Below, piece after piece: positions 47,152-55,751 of a DNA stretch of 64,000 nucleotides (positions within the stretch are counted from its first letter, which is position 1; every line of letters starts with the position of its first letter). Made by a program: the position numbers and the translations under genes. The notes under the pieces were generated by a model, which saw only the letters and a program-made list of their open reading frames with translations, was not told the origin of the DNA and did no database searches. The DNA comes from a virus, in IMG/VR virus record IMGVR_UViG_3300025930_000008, positions 1-64,000 of that record; one strand, written 5' to 3'.

Positions 47152-47211
47152 AGGAGCGCACGGAGGGAGCGCGAGATTCTCTCACCCCTCGGTTATGTGA
47201 ACAGACTTGTC

Positions 47212-47261
47212 ATACGCCGACTTCACGCGGGCGGATTCTAACCATAGACCCTAAGGCGTAT
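47212..47261 (-). other. T-arm-like element closed by a 7-bp stem
   Basis: ATACGCC pairs with GGCGTAT around GGTTAGAATCCG, the same core as in the 33.3 kb ncRNA. No tRNA can be built here. Confidence 0.4.
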
Positions 47262-47274
47262 AGTTCATATGTGA

Positions 47275-47433
47275 CTATACCGCGAAGGGACTCCGTTTCC
47301 ATCGAATACTCCTGAACGCATGGTGCCATCTGAAACAATCGTCATTGCCACGCCGCTTTTCGCTACTTGTATACTGCCCTCCGGGGATCAATCCATCCAG
47401 ACGCATACGTTTGCTCGCTACAGCCGTGCGCAT
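47275..47433 (-). CDS. Doubtful small basic protein, 52 aa
   Basis: The C-terminus (WHHAFRSIRWKRSPFAV) is plausible, but there is no ribosome site and the frame continues up into a tRNA. Low confidence. Confidence 0.3.
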   Translation of the reverse strand: MRTAVASKRMRLDGLIPGGQYTSSEKRRGNDDCFRWHHAFRSIRWKRSPFAV

Positions 47434-47452
47434 GTATTGAGCAATGACGAAG

Positions 47453-47534
47453 TACGCCCGGAGGGACTTGAACCCCCACACCTTTCGGCATCAGGACCTA
47501 AACCTGACGTGTCTACCGATTCCACCACGGGCGC
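47453..47534 (-). tRNA. tRNA-Leu (TAG)
   Basis: Stem TCAGG/CCTGA, loop TTTAGGT, long variable arm, acceptor GCGCCCG/CGGGCGT. No CCA. Confidence 0.9.
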
Positions 47535-47668
47535 TAGTACCGATAACGTTCAAGGAAGGGCTGTTATCGGTGTTATCGTGCGACTGCCATTGGACCATAT
47601 TCATAGTCGAGAGCCTTGCGCCGCTGCATGATACCCCGGATTCCCGTCCGGCATATTCATGCCTGATA

Positions 47669-47751
47669 TGCGATCAGTGAGAGTCGAACTCACACGCCTG
47701 TTAGGGCACTGACCCCTCAAGCCAGCGTGTCTACCATTTCACCATGATCGC
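47669..47751 (-). tRNA. tRNA-Leu (GAG)
   Basis: Stem CTGGC/GTCAG, loop TTGAGGG, long variable arm, acceptor GCGATCA/TGATCGC. No CCA. Confidence 0.88.
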
Positions 47752-47765
47752 TAAAGATTTTGAAA

Positions 47766-47847
47766 TGGCGGGAGTAGGATTCGAACCTACGAAGGCATAG
47801 CCGTCTGATTTACAGTCAGATGCGTTTGACCGCTCCGCAACCCCGCC
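47766..47847 (-). tRNA. tRNA-Tyr (GTA)
   Basis: Stem TCTGA/TCAGA, loop CTGTAAA, long variable arm as in bacterial Tyr tRNAs. No CCA. Confidence 0.92.
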
Positions 47848-48007
47848 GAATAAACACTTGGGCACCTAGATTGGGTGCGACCCTTCTCTTTCAAGTCAAC
47901 TTCCTCCTGCCTAGCCTTATCCGGGCAGATGGTTCGCCGTATCTACGGCTGATCTAGGAGTTGGCTCCCAAGCTATGTAGTTTTTGTCAGTCTACCAGAC
48001 TGTCAAG

Positions 48008-48080
48008 CGCCCCCGCCCGGATTTGAACCGGGAACCTGCGGTTTAGAAGGCCGCTGCGCTATCCGTTGCGCCACAGGGGC
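48008..48080 (-). tRNA. tRNA-Arg (TCT)
   Basis: Loop CTTCTAA, acceptor GCCCCTG/CGGGGGC, T-arm CCCGG TTCAAAT CCGGG. First tRNA of the array in transcription order. No CCA. Confidence 0.9.
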
Positions 48081-48082
48081 AT

Positions 48083-48108
48083 AAAAAAGGCGACCCTCTT
48101 TGGTCGCC
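48083..48108 (-). terminator. Rho-independent terminator before the tRNA array
   Basis: GGCGACC, AAAGA, GGGTCGCC, then TTTTTT on the minus strand. It separates the reductase unit from the tRNAs, so the tRNAs need their own promoters. Confidence 0.9.
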
Positions 48109-48142
48109 CCCGTCTTACACCTATCGTATGGGTAGACGAGAG

Positions 48143-48208
48143 CTAGACCAGGGGCTTACGACCTCCGATAAAGGCGTCCCAATTCTGATGTTCGGTCGAA
48201 TATCTCAT
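48143..48208 (-). CDS. Possible small peptide, 21 aa
   Basis: ATG at 48208, TAG at 48143; MRYSTEHQNWDAFIGGRKPL. It lies between a promoter-like pair and the terminator at 48083. No ribosome site. Confidence 0.35.
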   Translation of the reverse strand: MRYSTEHQNWDAFIGGRKPLV

Positions 48209-48270
48209 ACTCGTCTGATTCTTAGTGCAGGCGGGGCACCCGTTTTATAGGTCCCCGCGATGGTCGTTTC

Positions 48271-48298
48271 ACGATAGCAGATGGTCCGGTGGAGTCAA
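48271..48298 (-). promoter_or_regulatory. Possible promoter of a 180-nt unit
   Basis: TTGACT (48293-48298), 16 bp, TATCGT (48271-48276). Confidence 0.45.
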
Positions 48299-48474
48299 GA
48301 GCGCCAACGCGCCAAGACGGATCGGGGCACCTTCACCTTTGGCGAATGACCCTCAGGCCGATCACAAGGATAGCCGTCACCACCATTGCCGGGTGCCCAC
48401 CAGACCACCCCATCCCACTTCACGCGATAGATACAGTATCTACAATCAGCACTGAATCTATATACCGCAGGCTC
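48295..48474 (-). CDS. Small protein with zinc-like Cys pair, about 59 aa
   Basis: The core is CRYCIYRVKWDGVVWWAP followed by YPCDRPEGH. A GTG at 48474 inside the reductase gene end is the likely start. Possibly zinc-binding. Confidence 0.5.
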   Translation of the reverse strand, partial: EPAVYRFSADCRYCIYRVKWDGVVWWAPGNGGDGYPCDRPEGHSPKVKVPRSVLARWRS

Positions 48475-50158
48475 CACCGACGCAGCGTTCTTCCGACTCT
48501 TCAAAGACCACGCCTTCCTGTTCACGCGCGACATTATAGCCGACCGCGCTCAAGGGCTGTCCGCCCCGCGCCCCGTCAGGATAGCAGGTCACGCCGCGAA
48601 GTCTAGGGAGATAATCATACAACATCTTCCCAAAGTCCTCAACTTCATCCGGGTCTGTGATTACATACGGGAGGTTGATCGTGGAGGATATTCCGTGATC
48701 GACGTACTGCTGTACGAAGGCTTGAAACGCAATCCTTTTTTCCACATTGTATGAGAGCGAGTACGCATCTTCAATCTGGTCTGGCGCCACTCCATACTCG
48801 TCAACCAATCTCTTTGCGGTGGGATCAACGACGTACTGGTACTTCCATGTTTTGCCTGACGCCAGGTATCGACGTTTGTACGCCACACAGAAGATCGGTT
48901 CAATGCCAGTAGTTGTTTCAGCGATAATCCCGATTGTGCCTGTTGGAGCAATTGCTCTAGTCTTTGCAGGCCGAGTAAGGTTATGGCGATCTGCCCAATA
49001 GTGAGCGTACTCTGTCGCCTTTGTGTAGTATTCCAACCACTCTGCCAACTCTTCGTTTGGCTCATATGAATAACCTCGCTTGAGCAACCACTCATGAATT
49101 CCCATCAGGCCAAGGCCAAGACGCCTGTTCTTCTGACGAACAGCGTCAACCTTTTCGTAAGGGACATGACTATAAACCGTGCCTGCTAATAGGAAAAGAG
49201 TCGCATGGAATACAGCATCACCAAAGTCATCTAGGCTATCAAACCGTGCTAGATTTAGACTACCTAAATTACAAATGTCTGAATCATCTGTAGAGGTAAC
49301 CTCCGTGCAAGCGTTGCGTAGAGTTTCACCTGCGTTCTCCCCTGTGTCAATAGAGAACCCTGGCTCTGCCGTCTTGAGCATTCGCTTGACCGTAGACGAA
49401 TAAACATGCACTGCCTGGTCATGTAGCTCATGCCAGTCGTTCTCGTATGCTACAAAAAATTCATCGTCTAGAATAATGGATACATTAGTCATATCCAACG
49501 TGGCCGGGAAGTTGAAATCCTTCTCTTTGAGGGCGCGTACCTCTGCGGGCCAGTCCTTAACGCGAATAAACTTAATAGCATCAGGATGGGACCACTTAAG
49601 GCCAGCCCAAATAGCAGAACGACGACTACCACCCTGCATGATATGACGGCCACACTCATTGACCATTTCCATCAACGAAATAGGACCGGAAGCGAATCCA
49701 CCAGTGCGCTTGATAGGTTCACCCTCTGCACGCACATCAGAATAGTCTATACCGATACCGGCACCTGTCATCAGCGCCATAGACGCCCGGTAGAGTAGGT
49801 CAGACCATTCCTCGCGTGAGTCGCCAGCCTTTAACAACAAACAGTTCTGCGTCTGGTGTAGGTCACGACCTGAGGCGTACAGGTAACGACCACCCGGCAT
49901 GAACTGCCTGTTCGTAATAAGATTCAATACTCGCTGATACTCAGGAGTTGTATGGTCATAATCCAGGGCACCCAAAACATGCTTAGTAACACGCTCTGCT
50001 GTGTCCTCCCACGACTCCACTGGATTGCCGTTTTCGTCCTTCCAAGCGTACTTCTGTTCGTAAATAGATGATGCGAATGGACTCATGTCTACTTCCCGTA
50101 GTTCCTTGACTGTTACGGGAAGTGAGTCCCTCTCTGCTAGTGCCACTGTCGGTTGCAT
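48458..50158 (-). CDS. nrdJ: Ribonucleotide reductase, probably class II (B12-dependent)
   Basis: 566 residues. Visible motifs: QNCLLLKAGD (first redox Cys), IMQGGSRRSAIWAG, CNLGSLNLARF (active-site Cys and Asn), APTGTIG, and the C-terminal CVGGACG redox pair. No small subunit gene is near, and length and motifs fit the adenosylcobalamin-dependent class. It makes dNTPs for phage replication and fits with ThyX at 55074. The host must supply B12, as Streptomyces does. Confidence 0.85.
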   Translation of the reverse strand: MQPTVALAERDSLPVTVKELREVDMSPFASSIYEQKYAWKDENGNPVESWEDTAERVTKHVLGALDYDHTTPEYQRVLNLITNRQFMPGGRYLYASGRDLHQTQNCLLLKAGDSREEWSDLLYRASMALMTGAGIGIDYSDVRAEGEPIKRTGGFASGPISLMEMVNECGRHIMQGGSRRSAIWAGLKWSHPDAIKFIRVKDWPAEVRALKEKDFNFPATLDMTNVSIILDDEFFVAYENDWHELHDQAVHVYSSTVKRMLKTAEPGFSIDTGENAGETLRNACTEVTSTDDSDICNLGSLNLARFDSLDDFGDAVFHATLFLLAGTVYSHVPYEKVDAVRQKNRRLGLGLMGIHEWLLKRGYSYEPNEELAEWLEYYTKATEYAHYWADRHNLTRPAKTRAIAPTGTIGIIAETTTGIEPIFCVAYKRRYLASGKTWKYQYVVDPTAKRLVDEYGVAPDQIEDAYSLSYNVEKRIAFQAFVQQYVDHGISSTINLPYVITDPDEVEDFGKMLYDYLPRLRGVTCYPDGARGGQPLSAVGYNVAREQEGVVFEESEERCVGGACGI

Positions 50159-50319
50159 TCCCTTTGTGTTTTAGTCCGTAGACCTTACACGTCGCCCCGG
50201 ATACGCATGAAGTGGCAAGCCAGCCATCCAACCTGGGCGTCTGATATCGCGCGCCCACTGGAGCCTTAAGGGTTAACAGGAGAAAGAAAAAGACCCTCTG
50301 CTCATATATAAATTTTGTA
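50159..50319. promoter_or_regulatory. Divergent intergenic region between minus and plus operons
   Basis: 161 bases. It must hold promoters for both directions. On the minus side a TAAGGT lies about 30 bases before the reductase start, without a good -35. On the plus side a TATATAAA lies ten bases before the ATG at 50320. Nothing stronger is visible. Confidence 0.45.
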
Positions 50320-50637
50320 ATGAACCTACTACTAGACAACCCACAGCTTTGGGTTCTTCTAATTGGAAGTATTGTACCATTAGGAGGGTATCTTCTTAAC
50401 AAGGTAGGTCCGTGGGTGGACGAAAGTACAAAAGCTTTTGTTCAGGTACTATTAGCGGCAGTAGCTGCTGCTCTATACACGGCTCTTGATACGGATGTAT
50501 TTGGTTGGAATGACGACACACTACAGTTAGTCCTAACTGGTATAGTTTCTATGTTAGCAGCCCATAAGCTACTATGGAAGCCTGCTAGGGTAAATGAACG
50601 TCTTGGAGCTATAGAGGACGTACCTGAGGGTAAGTAA
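50320..50637 (+). CDS. Holin-like membrane protein, 105 aa
   Basis: Three hydrophobic segments (residues 9-26, 40-57, 69-84) and a charged C-terminus (RVNERLGAIEDVPEGK). This matches class I holin topology. The lysis enzymes are on the other strand, so the name is tentative. First gene of the plus-strand side. Confidence 0.6.
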   Translation: MNLLLDNPQLWVLLIGSIVPLGGYLLNKVGPWVDESTKAFVQVLLAAVAAALYTALDTDVFGWNDDTLQLVLTGIVSMLAAHKLLWKPARVNERLGAIEDVPEGK

Positions 50638-50665
50638 CCCAGCGCGCAGGCGAGTAAACGTGCGA

Positions 50666-50692
50666 GGCCCGCTCTAATCGGCGGGTCTTGCT
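50666..50692 (+). terminator. Weak terminator after the holin-like gene
   Basis: GGCCCGC, TCTAATC, GCGGGTC, then TTGCTCGTT. Confidence 0.45.
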
Positions 50693-50741
50693 CGTTCTAG
50701 GCAACATTTCCTTGGACCTGGGCGTTTGAAATCATGAACGG

Positions 50742-51062
50742 ATGACCCAAATCGTTGCTCGCCAACAGTGCCGCTCACTTGACGGCTGGTATCCTTACAA
50801 GGCTCAGTCCTCAGCCGATGAGGACGCACATTACGTTGTCCATGTGAACCCTTGGGCTAATCGTAGTGAACAACATGTATGTGAATGTAAGGGTTACCAG
50901 TATCGTGGCCGCTGTCGGCATCAAAAGGAAGCTCACCTAGATCATTGCGGCTGGAATGAAGTGGATAGTGAGATTCAACAGACTCCTGAGGAAGCAAAGA
51001 ATCGTATCTGTCCTGAGTGTGGTGGTCCAACCCACTATGCAATGTGGGAAGTAGATGAATGA
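50742..51062 (+). CDS. SWIM-like zinc-finger protein, 106 aa
   Basis: VCECKGYQYRGRCRHQKEA matches a SWIM finger (CxC, then CxH). A second pair, CPECGG, lies near the C-terminus. SWIM fingers bind DNA or proteins. First gene of the replication operon. Confidence 0.65.
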   Translation: MTQIVARQQCRSLDGWYPYKAQSSADEDAHYVVHVNPWANRSEQHVCECKGYQYRGRCRHQKEAHLDHCGWNEVDSEIQQTPEEAKNRICPECGGPTHYAMWEVDE

Positions 51063-51609
51063 AGAGACTAAACAACTAGGTGAGGCGTACCGTCAGTGGA
51101 AAGATGCTGAGAAATCTAAGAACGTGGCTAGAGACAAGTTCTTCCGGGCGGTCACTGAGGAATTGGAGCAGGAGATTCCGCCACAGGTGGTTGAGCGCGT
51201 CGAAGCCAGCGATGATGAGCAGGCGTTACGTATTGCTCAGCGTCGGTTTGTTCGTCACCGCGTTGTTGATGTGGCTCGCGTTAGTGATACGGAATACGAC
51301 GTTATCCTAGAGGAAGATGCAAGCCTCCGTCCGTATTCTTATATTAACCGGGATGATGGAACAGTATACCGACGCATCATATCTGAGGGAACGCCGATTC
51401 TTGATGATGAGGCATTACGCGATGAGTCACCCGAGCTTTGGGAGGCTATCACTGAGGAAGTGGTTGAAAGGAAACTCAAACCCTTGGATAAGCTAACCCC
51501 TGAGGAAACAGAGGCGTTGCGGCCCTACATAGCCATGCCCAAGCCACAGGTAAAGTTAGGTGCCCCCCGAAAGGCTACGCAAGAGGAACTAGATGGAGCA
51601 GAAGAGTAA
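51055..51609 (+). CDS. Hypothetical protein, 184 aa
   Basis: Helical, acidic N-terminal 90 residues, then a beta-rich part (YDVILEEDASLRPYSYIN). No family recognised. Overlaps the neighbours on both sides. Confidence 0.65.
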   Translation: MNEETKQLGEAYRQWKDAEKSKNVARDKFFRAVTEELEQEIPPQVVERVEASDDEQALRIAQRRFVRHRVVDVARVSDTEYDVILEEDASLRPYSYINRDDGTVYRRIISEGTPILDDEALRDESPELWEAITEEVVERKLKPLDKLTPEETEALRPYIAMPKPQVKLGAPRKATQEELDGAEE

Positions 51610-51742
51610 GTTCGTTGCTGGTATCACTTGTGGAAGGCTCAGATTCCGGGAGCCAATCATTTCTATACCAGCAGACGAGATTGAGCAATTGATATGCGAA
51701 CTACAACAGACCCAAAAAACTTCCGATTCCACTTCACGGTAA
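51593..51742 (+). CDS. Small hypothetical protein, 49 aa
   Basis: ATG at 51593 with AAGAGGA upstream, TAA at 51742. Sequence MEQKSKFVAGITCGRLRF. It overlaps both neighbours and fills a gap. Confidence 0.65.
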   Translation: MEQKSKFVAGITCGRLRFREPIISIPADEIEQLICELQQTQKTSDSTSR

Positions 51743-52032
51743 CGGACCTTGCACGATTTCTCGGTAAATCTCCCGTCACGCTTCGGCATTGGGAACGGCA
51801 AGGTCTTGTGGTATTTCCAAGGGACACAAACGGGGACCGTAAGCTGTCAACTCAAGATGTTAGATATATGGCACGAATTGCCGCGAACCTGGGTCGTATC
51901 ACAGAGGAACGTAAGAACTTGGTTGAAGCAACCATCACAATGTTGCAGTTAGTTGAACAGGAGAATGATGATAAAGGTAGCATTATTGGGAGCGCCGTCG
52001 TCGGGCAAAACGGACACGGCACAGGACATTAG
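51694..52032 (+). CDS. MerR-like HTH regulator, 112 aa
   Basis: Residues 14-60 form a winged HTH of the MerR type (TVTDLARFLGKSPVTLRHWE, then RKLSTQDVRYMARIAANLG). The remainder is helical. It may regulate the replication operon; operator unknown. Confidence 0.75.
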   Translation: MRTTTDPKNFRFHFTVTDLARFLGKSPVTLRHWERQGLVVFPRDTNGDRKLSTQDVRYMARIAANLGRITEERKNLVEATITMLQLVEQENDDKGSIIGSAVVGQNGHGTGH

Positions 52033-52564
52033 TAATGGATTGCACGACCGCACCGTCAGCATATGCGACGAGTACGTTGCCGACATTGAAGAACGCTCAG
52101 ACAATACTCTCGGACACTTTGCCACTTATCTGGGAAACCTACAGGTGGGCATCGGACGTTGGGAACGCGAGCGTCAATTGGTACGCGACTTCAAGCCTGA
52201 CATTCTTATCACTTGCGGAACCGTGGTGGAGACTGTCGTCTACGAAGCGCTGAACGCGCTCACGATGGCAAGCCTCAATGGCGACTCTCTCACGCTCCGC
52301 GAGGTACAGAATAACAAGCGCGCGTCGGTAACCCTGACCGCGTTGAGTATCATAGCCCATGACACCTGGGACTATGACTATGCGTATTATCTACCGTTAG
52401 TAGACTGTGATGACCAACGTCATCAGGCAGTAGATAAACACATTCTAGAATCAGCAAGCGCTCTGGAAGTACCAGTCAAGCAAGTAGACCAGGCAGCAGT
52501 AGCTACCATAGTACAGGATATTATCGCGCATGAGCAAGCTGAAACTCCCGCATCTGACCAGTAG
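51965..52564 (+). CDS. P-loop kinase-like protein, about 199 aa
   Basis: Begins MIKVALLGAPSSGKTDTAQD with a clear Walker A, and has DEYVADIEER and ILITCGTV. This is like the AAA_28/NadR-type nucleotide kinases seen in phages, with the fold of a small kinase. Substrate unknown; a nucleotide or NMN is possible. The ATG at 51965 has AGGAG upstream. Confidence 0.7.
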   Translation: MMIKVALLGAPSSGKTDTAQDISNGLHDRTVSICDEYVADIEERSDNTLGHFATYLGNLQVGIGRWERERQLVRDFKPDILITCGTVVETVVYEALNALTMASLNGDSLTLREVQNNKRASVTLTALSIIAHDTWDYDYAYYLPLVDCDDQRHQAVDKHILESASALEVPVKQVDQAAVATIVQDIIAHEQAETPASDQ

Positions 52565-53327
52565 CCAGTTTGCGGAGATAGAACAGCGAGCGAGGCTGTC
52601 GGGTATTCACCCGGATACGTGCCCAACGTGCGGGTCAGTCGCAGACGAGTGGGGCGAGCGCGAAAACGGAGTTTTCACGTTCAATGATGTCACTCAAAAG
52701 TGCGACTGTCAAGACCAGATCATGCTTCGTAAGCATTATCTACTGGCGAACATACCCGATCAGTACATGCGCCTGGATTGGGAGCGAGACTATAAGGGCG
52801 ATGCTAATGCGAAGATCGCCGTGGATAGTTTCCTATCCAACTGGCCTCAGTACAAGCTGTACGGTATGGGCCTAGAGCTAGGTGGCCCACTCGGCGTAGG
52901 TAAGACGTTCGCCGCCACAACTATAGCGCGCGAGTTGGTAAAGCGTGGTGAAGATGTTTTCTTCTTACCTTTCAACCAGATGCTTTACGCGATACGACAC
53001 GACGAACGAGCCGTACTAGCCAGGATGAATGAATCGAATGTTCTGGTATTGGATGAGATACAGGCTCCACCCAACGATTCACTACGGAACGTGATGGAAA
53101 ACCATTTTGAATCAGTCGTTCGAAATCGGACAAACTACAATGGGGTAACCATTTTGACAACAAATCTTTCCGAGAAGGATATGCAGGTCCATTACTCCCG
53201 TTCATACAGTCTATTAGCGGCGAAAGAAGTGCGGGTTGAAATATCTGGTGATGATGTGCGGAAGCGTGCAATAGGACAAGAGAATCTTGCTCGACTACTG
53301 AGCGGTCAACAGGCCCCGATTTCATGA
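52530..53327 (+). CDS. Helicase loader (DnaC-like AAA+ ATPase)
   Basis: 265 residues. N-terminal zinc motif (CPTCGSVADEWG, CDCQDQI), Walker A GGPLGVGKT, Walker B LVLDEIQ, and a sensor motif TILTTNLS. Followed by the helicase gene with a four-base overlap, which fits a loader that places the helicase on DNA. Confidence 0.85.
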   Translation: MSKLKLPHLTSSQFAEIEQRARLSGIHPDTCPTCGSVADEWGERENGVFTFNDVTQKCDCQDQIMLRKHYLLANIPDQYMRLDWERDYKGDANAKIAVDSFLSNWPQYKLYGMGLELGGPLGVGKTFAATTIARELVKRGEDVFFLPFNQMLYAIRHDERAVLARMNESNVLVLDEIQAPPNDSLRNVMENHFESVVRNRTNYNGVTILTTNLSEKDMQVHYSRSYSLLAAKEVRVEISGDDVRKRAIGQENLARLLSGQQAPIS

Positions 53328-54556
53328 CTGTTCTAGACCTTGATTTGGAGTTGATGTTCCATCTTACGGACCCAGCGTCGTGGCAGGTCATCCGTGATGA
53401 GCATTTTAATCCCGTACTGCTTGAAGATAATCTCGTTGCATCGGTCTATGAATTCTGCCGTACTCATTTCAATGAACAGGGGGCCTTGCCGAATGCGCTC
53501 GTCATCGAGGAAGAATTTAAGAGTCACGGTGTAACTCTTGAGCCATCCAAGGTGGCTATTGGGGATTTGATTCAACGCCTGCGCAATCGCTACGCTACTA
53601 ATCAGGGTAGACATGCCATCTTGGATATTACGAACAAGACGATCAATGACCCAACTCAACTCGCTAAGGCTATGTTGGAGGAAGGGAATCGCCTCCACCG
53701 ATTGCTTACCCCACGGGGTAAGGCGTTCAACGCCGATGACTACGGCAAAGCCATAGAACGCTATCACAAAAGTGTCGTGGCTGGGCGAGGACCATCGTTG
53801 GGGTTCGTTGAACTGGACGATTACTTCTACGGACAACGTGGCCTCACTTTCATGGTTGGTGCGCCTAAGTCATTCAAGTCGTGGTTCACTGTCAAGGCTG
53901 TGTTAGAGAATGTCAAGAACGGTGGCAGTCCATACCTCTACAGCCTTGAGCTACCGGCTGAGGAAACGGATATGCGGCTGCGGTGTCTCGCGGCAGATGT
54001 ACCTTACTGGAAGTACCTACAGCATCAGCTAGACAAGCAAGACATTCAGGCTATTGAGGAGCACTCAGAGATACTAGCAGGCTTCGGCAACGTCACTATT
54101 GATAAGCCACAACAGGGTGACCGCTCCGTGGACAGTATCATTGGCCGTGCCCGTGATGCTGGTGCTGACTGTATCTTTGTCGATCAGTTGCAGTATGTTG
54201 AAAACCGCAAGGGGATCGCTGTTGGTGCGACTAATGACACCAAAGATTATTTCGAAGTCATCAATGACCTCAGAGATTTCTCCGACGATGGTCCCATCTG
54301 GTGTGTCCATCAGTTCAATCGCTCCGTCCTGAACTCTGACTCGATGCCCGAAATGCAGCAGATCAAAGGGTCTGCCGCCGTGGAGGAATGCTCAACTCTA
54401 GCACTTGGCCTCTGGTCTAACAAGGAAATGCGCAAATCGAATCTCCTGCACCTAGGAGTGCTTACCGCCCGCAACTTTGGATACAAGACCTGGGAGGCTC
54501 AGGTTAGAATGCGTACTGGTTGTAACATCAATGTCATTGGCGAGGTAACAGAATGA
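53324..54556 (+). CDS. Replicative DNA helicase (DnaB-like)
   Basis: 410 residues. The N-terminal 120 residues are a helical DnaB-type domain; the RecA-like core has GAPKSFKSWF (Walker A), YLYSLELPAEE, and ADCIFVDQLQYV (Walker B). It unwinds the fork with its loader and primase. Confidence 0.85.
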   Translation: MTVLDLDLELMFHLTDPASWQVIRDEHFNPVLLEDNLVASVYEFCRTHFNEQGALPNALVIEEEFKSHGVTLEPSKVAIGDLIQRLRNRYATNQGRHAILDITNKTINDPTQLAKAMLEEGNRLHRLLTPRGKAFNADDYGKAIERYHKSVVAGRGPSLGFVELDDYFYGQRGLTFMVGAPKSFKSWFTVKAVLENVKNGGSPYLYSLELPAEETDMRLRCLAADVPYWKYLQHQLDKQDIQAIEEHSEILAGFGNVTIDKPQQGDRSVDSIIGRARDAGADCIFVDQLQYVENRKGIAVGATNDTKDYFEVINDLRDFSDDGPIWCVHQFNRSVLNSDSMPEMQQIKGSAAVEECSTLALGLWSNKEMRKSNLLHLGVLTARNFGYKTWEAQVRMRTGCNINVIGEVTE

Positions 54557-55077
54557 TCTACGGCGACTCAATAGAACTAATGCGTATGATGGACGTAGGT
54601 AGTGTGGACTTTGTGTTAGCTGATCCACCATACAGTGACCATGAAACTATTGACCTGGGTATCTACTATGCCCGCGCCATCTGTAAGGGACCATCACTGT
54701 TCTTTATGTATCCTGAGGACTTGTGTCGCCTAGAGGAACCACCCGATCAGGTCATCCACTGGATCAAGCCACCTAGTACCAAGAATACAGTGCGTAGATA
54801 CTCACGCTTTGTTGAGGCTATCGCATGTTATGACCTAGATCAGAGTCCGTTCAATCAGGACACGCATTGGACGACCCGGACAGGCGTGTTCAATGACAGT
54901 TTCGCTGCCAAGCAAGTCCATCCTTTTGAGAAGCCAGCCAGCCTACTTGAAAAGCTACTGGTTGTCCACTCTAAGCCAGGGGACTTGGTTCTCGATCCTT
55001 TTGCCGGATCCGGTTCGGTTGAAAAGGTCTGTAATCGCATCGGTCGTAAATGTCTATCCATTGAAATCAAACCATGA
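54553..55077 (+). CDS. DNA methyltransferase (beta-type order)
   Basis: 174 residues. The motif order is DPPYSDHET (catalytic) then LDPFAGSGS (SAM binding), as in small beta-class N4-cytosine or N6-adenine methylases. It is short and has little target recognition domain. It may shield phage DNA from restriction. Confidence 0.8.
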   Translation: MIYGDSIELMRMMDVGSVDFVLADPPYSDHETIDLGIYYARAICKGPSLFFMYPEDLCRLEEPPDQVIHWIKPPSTKNTVRRYSRFVEAIACYDLDQSPFNQDTHWTTRTGVFNDSFAAKQVHPFEKPASLLEKLLVVHSKPGDLVLDPFAGSGSVEKVCNRIGRKCLSIEIKP

Positions 55078-55751
55078 GTCAGTATGTAGTATTCCATCCG
55101 TATGGCACTGTTGATCTAGAGGCTTCGCATGCCTCAGATTTATCAGTGGTCAACGCTGCCCGCGTATCTTTTGCCAAACACAGCCGTTTCTACTCGGACA
55201 CCGACGCTAGGGTCCTACGGTTCTTGATGAAGGAAAAGCACGGTACGCCCTTTGAGCATAATTATTTCAGATGGCGTGTACGTGCGCCTATGATTGTTTT
55301 CTGGGAGTGGGTACGGCATCGTATGGCCTCCTACAACGTGGAATCAGCACGGTATGTGGAAATGCGTCCGCACTTTTACTATCCAGATGAGGCGCGTATT
55401 CAAAAGGGCAGGCCAGGAGACTACTGGTTTGAGTCAGGGACAGGAGAGCAGACCAAATGGTTACAGAAGGAACTATCAGAGCATTCGCAACAGGGGTTCG
55501 ACCTCTACCTAGAAGCAATCGACCGGGGAATTGCCAAAGAGCAGGCCCGTCTGTTCGTGCCTCCAAATCTCTACGTAGAGTTTTATTTCTCCTGCAACGC
55601 CCGCAGCCTCATGAACTTCCTGTCCCTGCGTAATGACACTCATGCTATGTATGAGATACGCAAGTATGCTATCGCTCTAGAGTATCTATGGGGCGAGATA
55701 ATGCCAGACACTAAGAAGGCATTCGTAGAACATGGTCGCATTGCACCTTAA
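55074..55751 (+). CDS. thyX: Flavin-dependent thymidylate synthase ThyX
   Basis: 225 residues. The signature RHRMASYNVESARY is complete (RHR, seven residues, S). FSCNARSLMNFLSLR also matches. Converts dUMP to dTMP with FADH2, and supplies dTTP with the reductase. Confidence 0.92.
   Translation: MSQYVVFHPYGTVDLEASHASDLSVVNAARVSFAKHSRFYSDTDARVLRFLMKEKHGTPFEHNYFRWRVRAPMIVFWEWVRHRMASYNVESARYVEMRPHFYYPDEARIQKGRPGDYWFESGTGEQTKWLQKELSEHSQQGFDLYLEAIDRGIAKEQARLFVPPNLYVEFYFSCNARSLMNFLSLRNDTHAMYEIRKYAIALEYLWGEIMPDTKKAFVEHGRIAP

Larger units (their letters stand above)
47152..47452 (-). other. 301-base spacer between tRNA-Trp and tRNA-Leu (TAG)
   Basis: Contains the T-arm-like element at 47212-47261 and a doubtful coding frame (47275-47433, beginning MRTAVASKRMRLDG, rich in Arg and aromatic residues). 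Nothing else is recognised. Confidence 0.35.
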
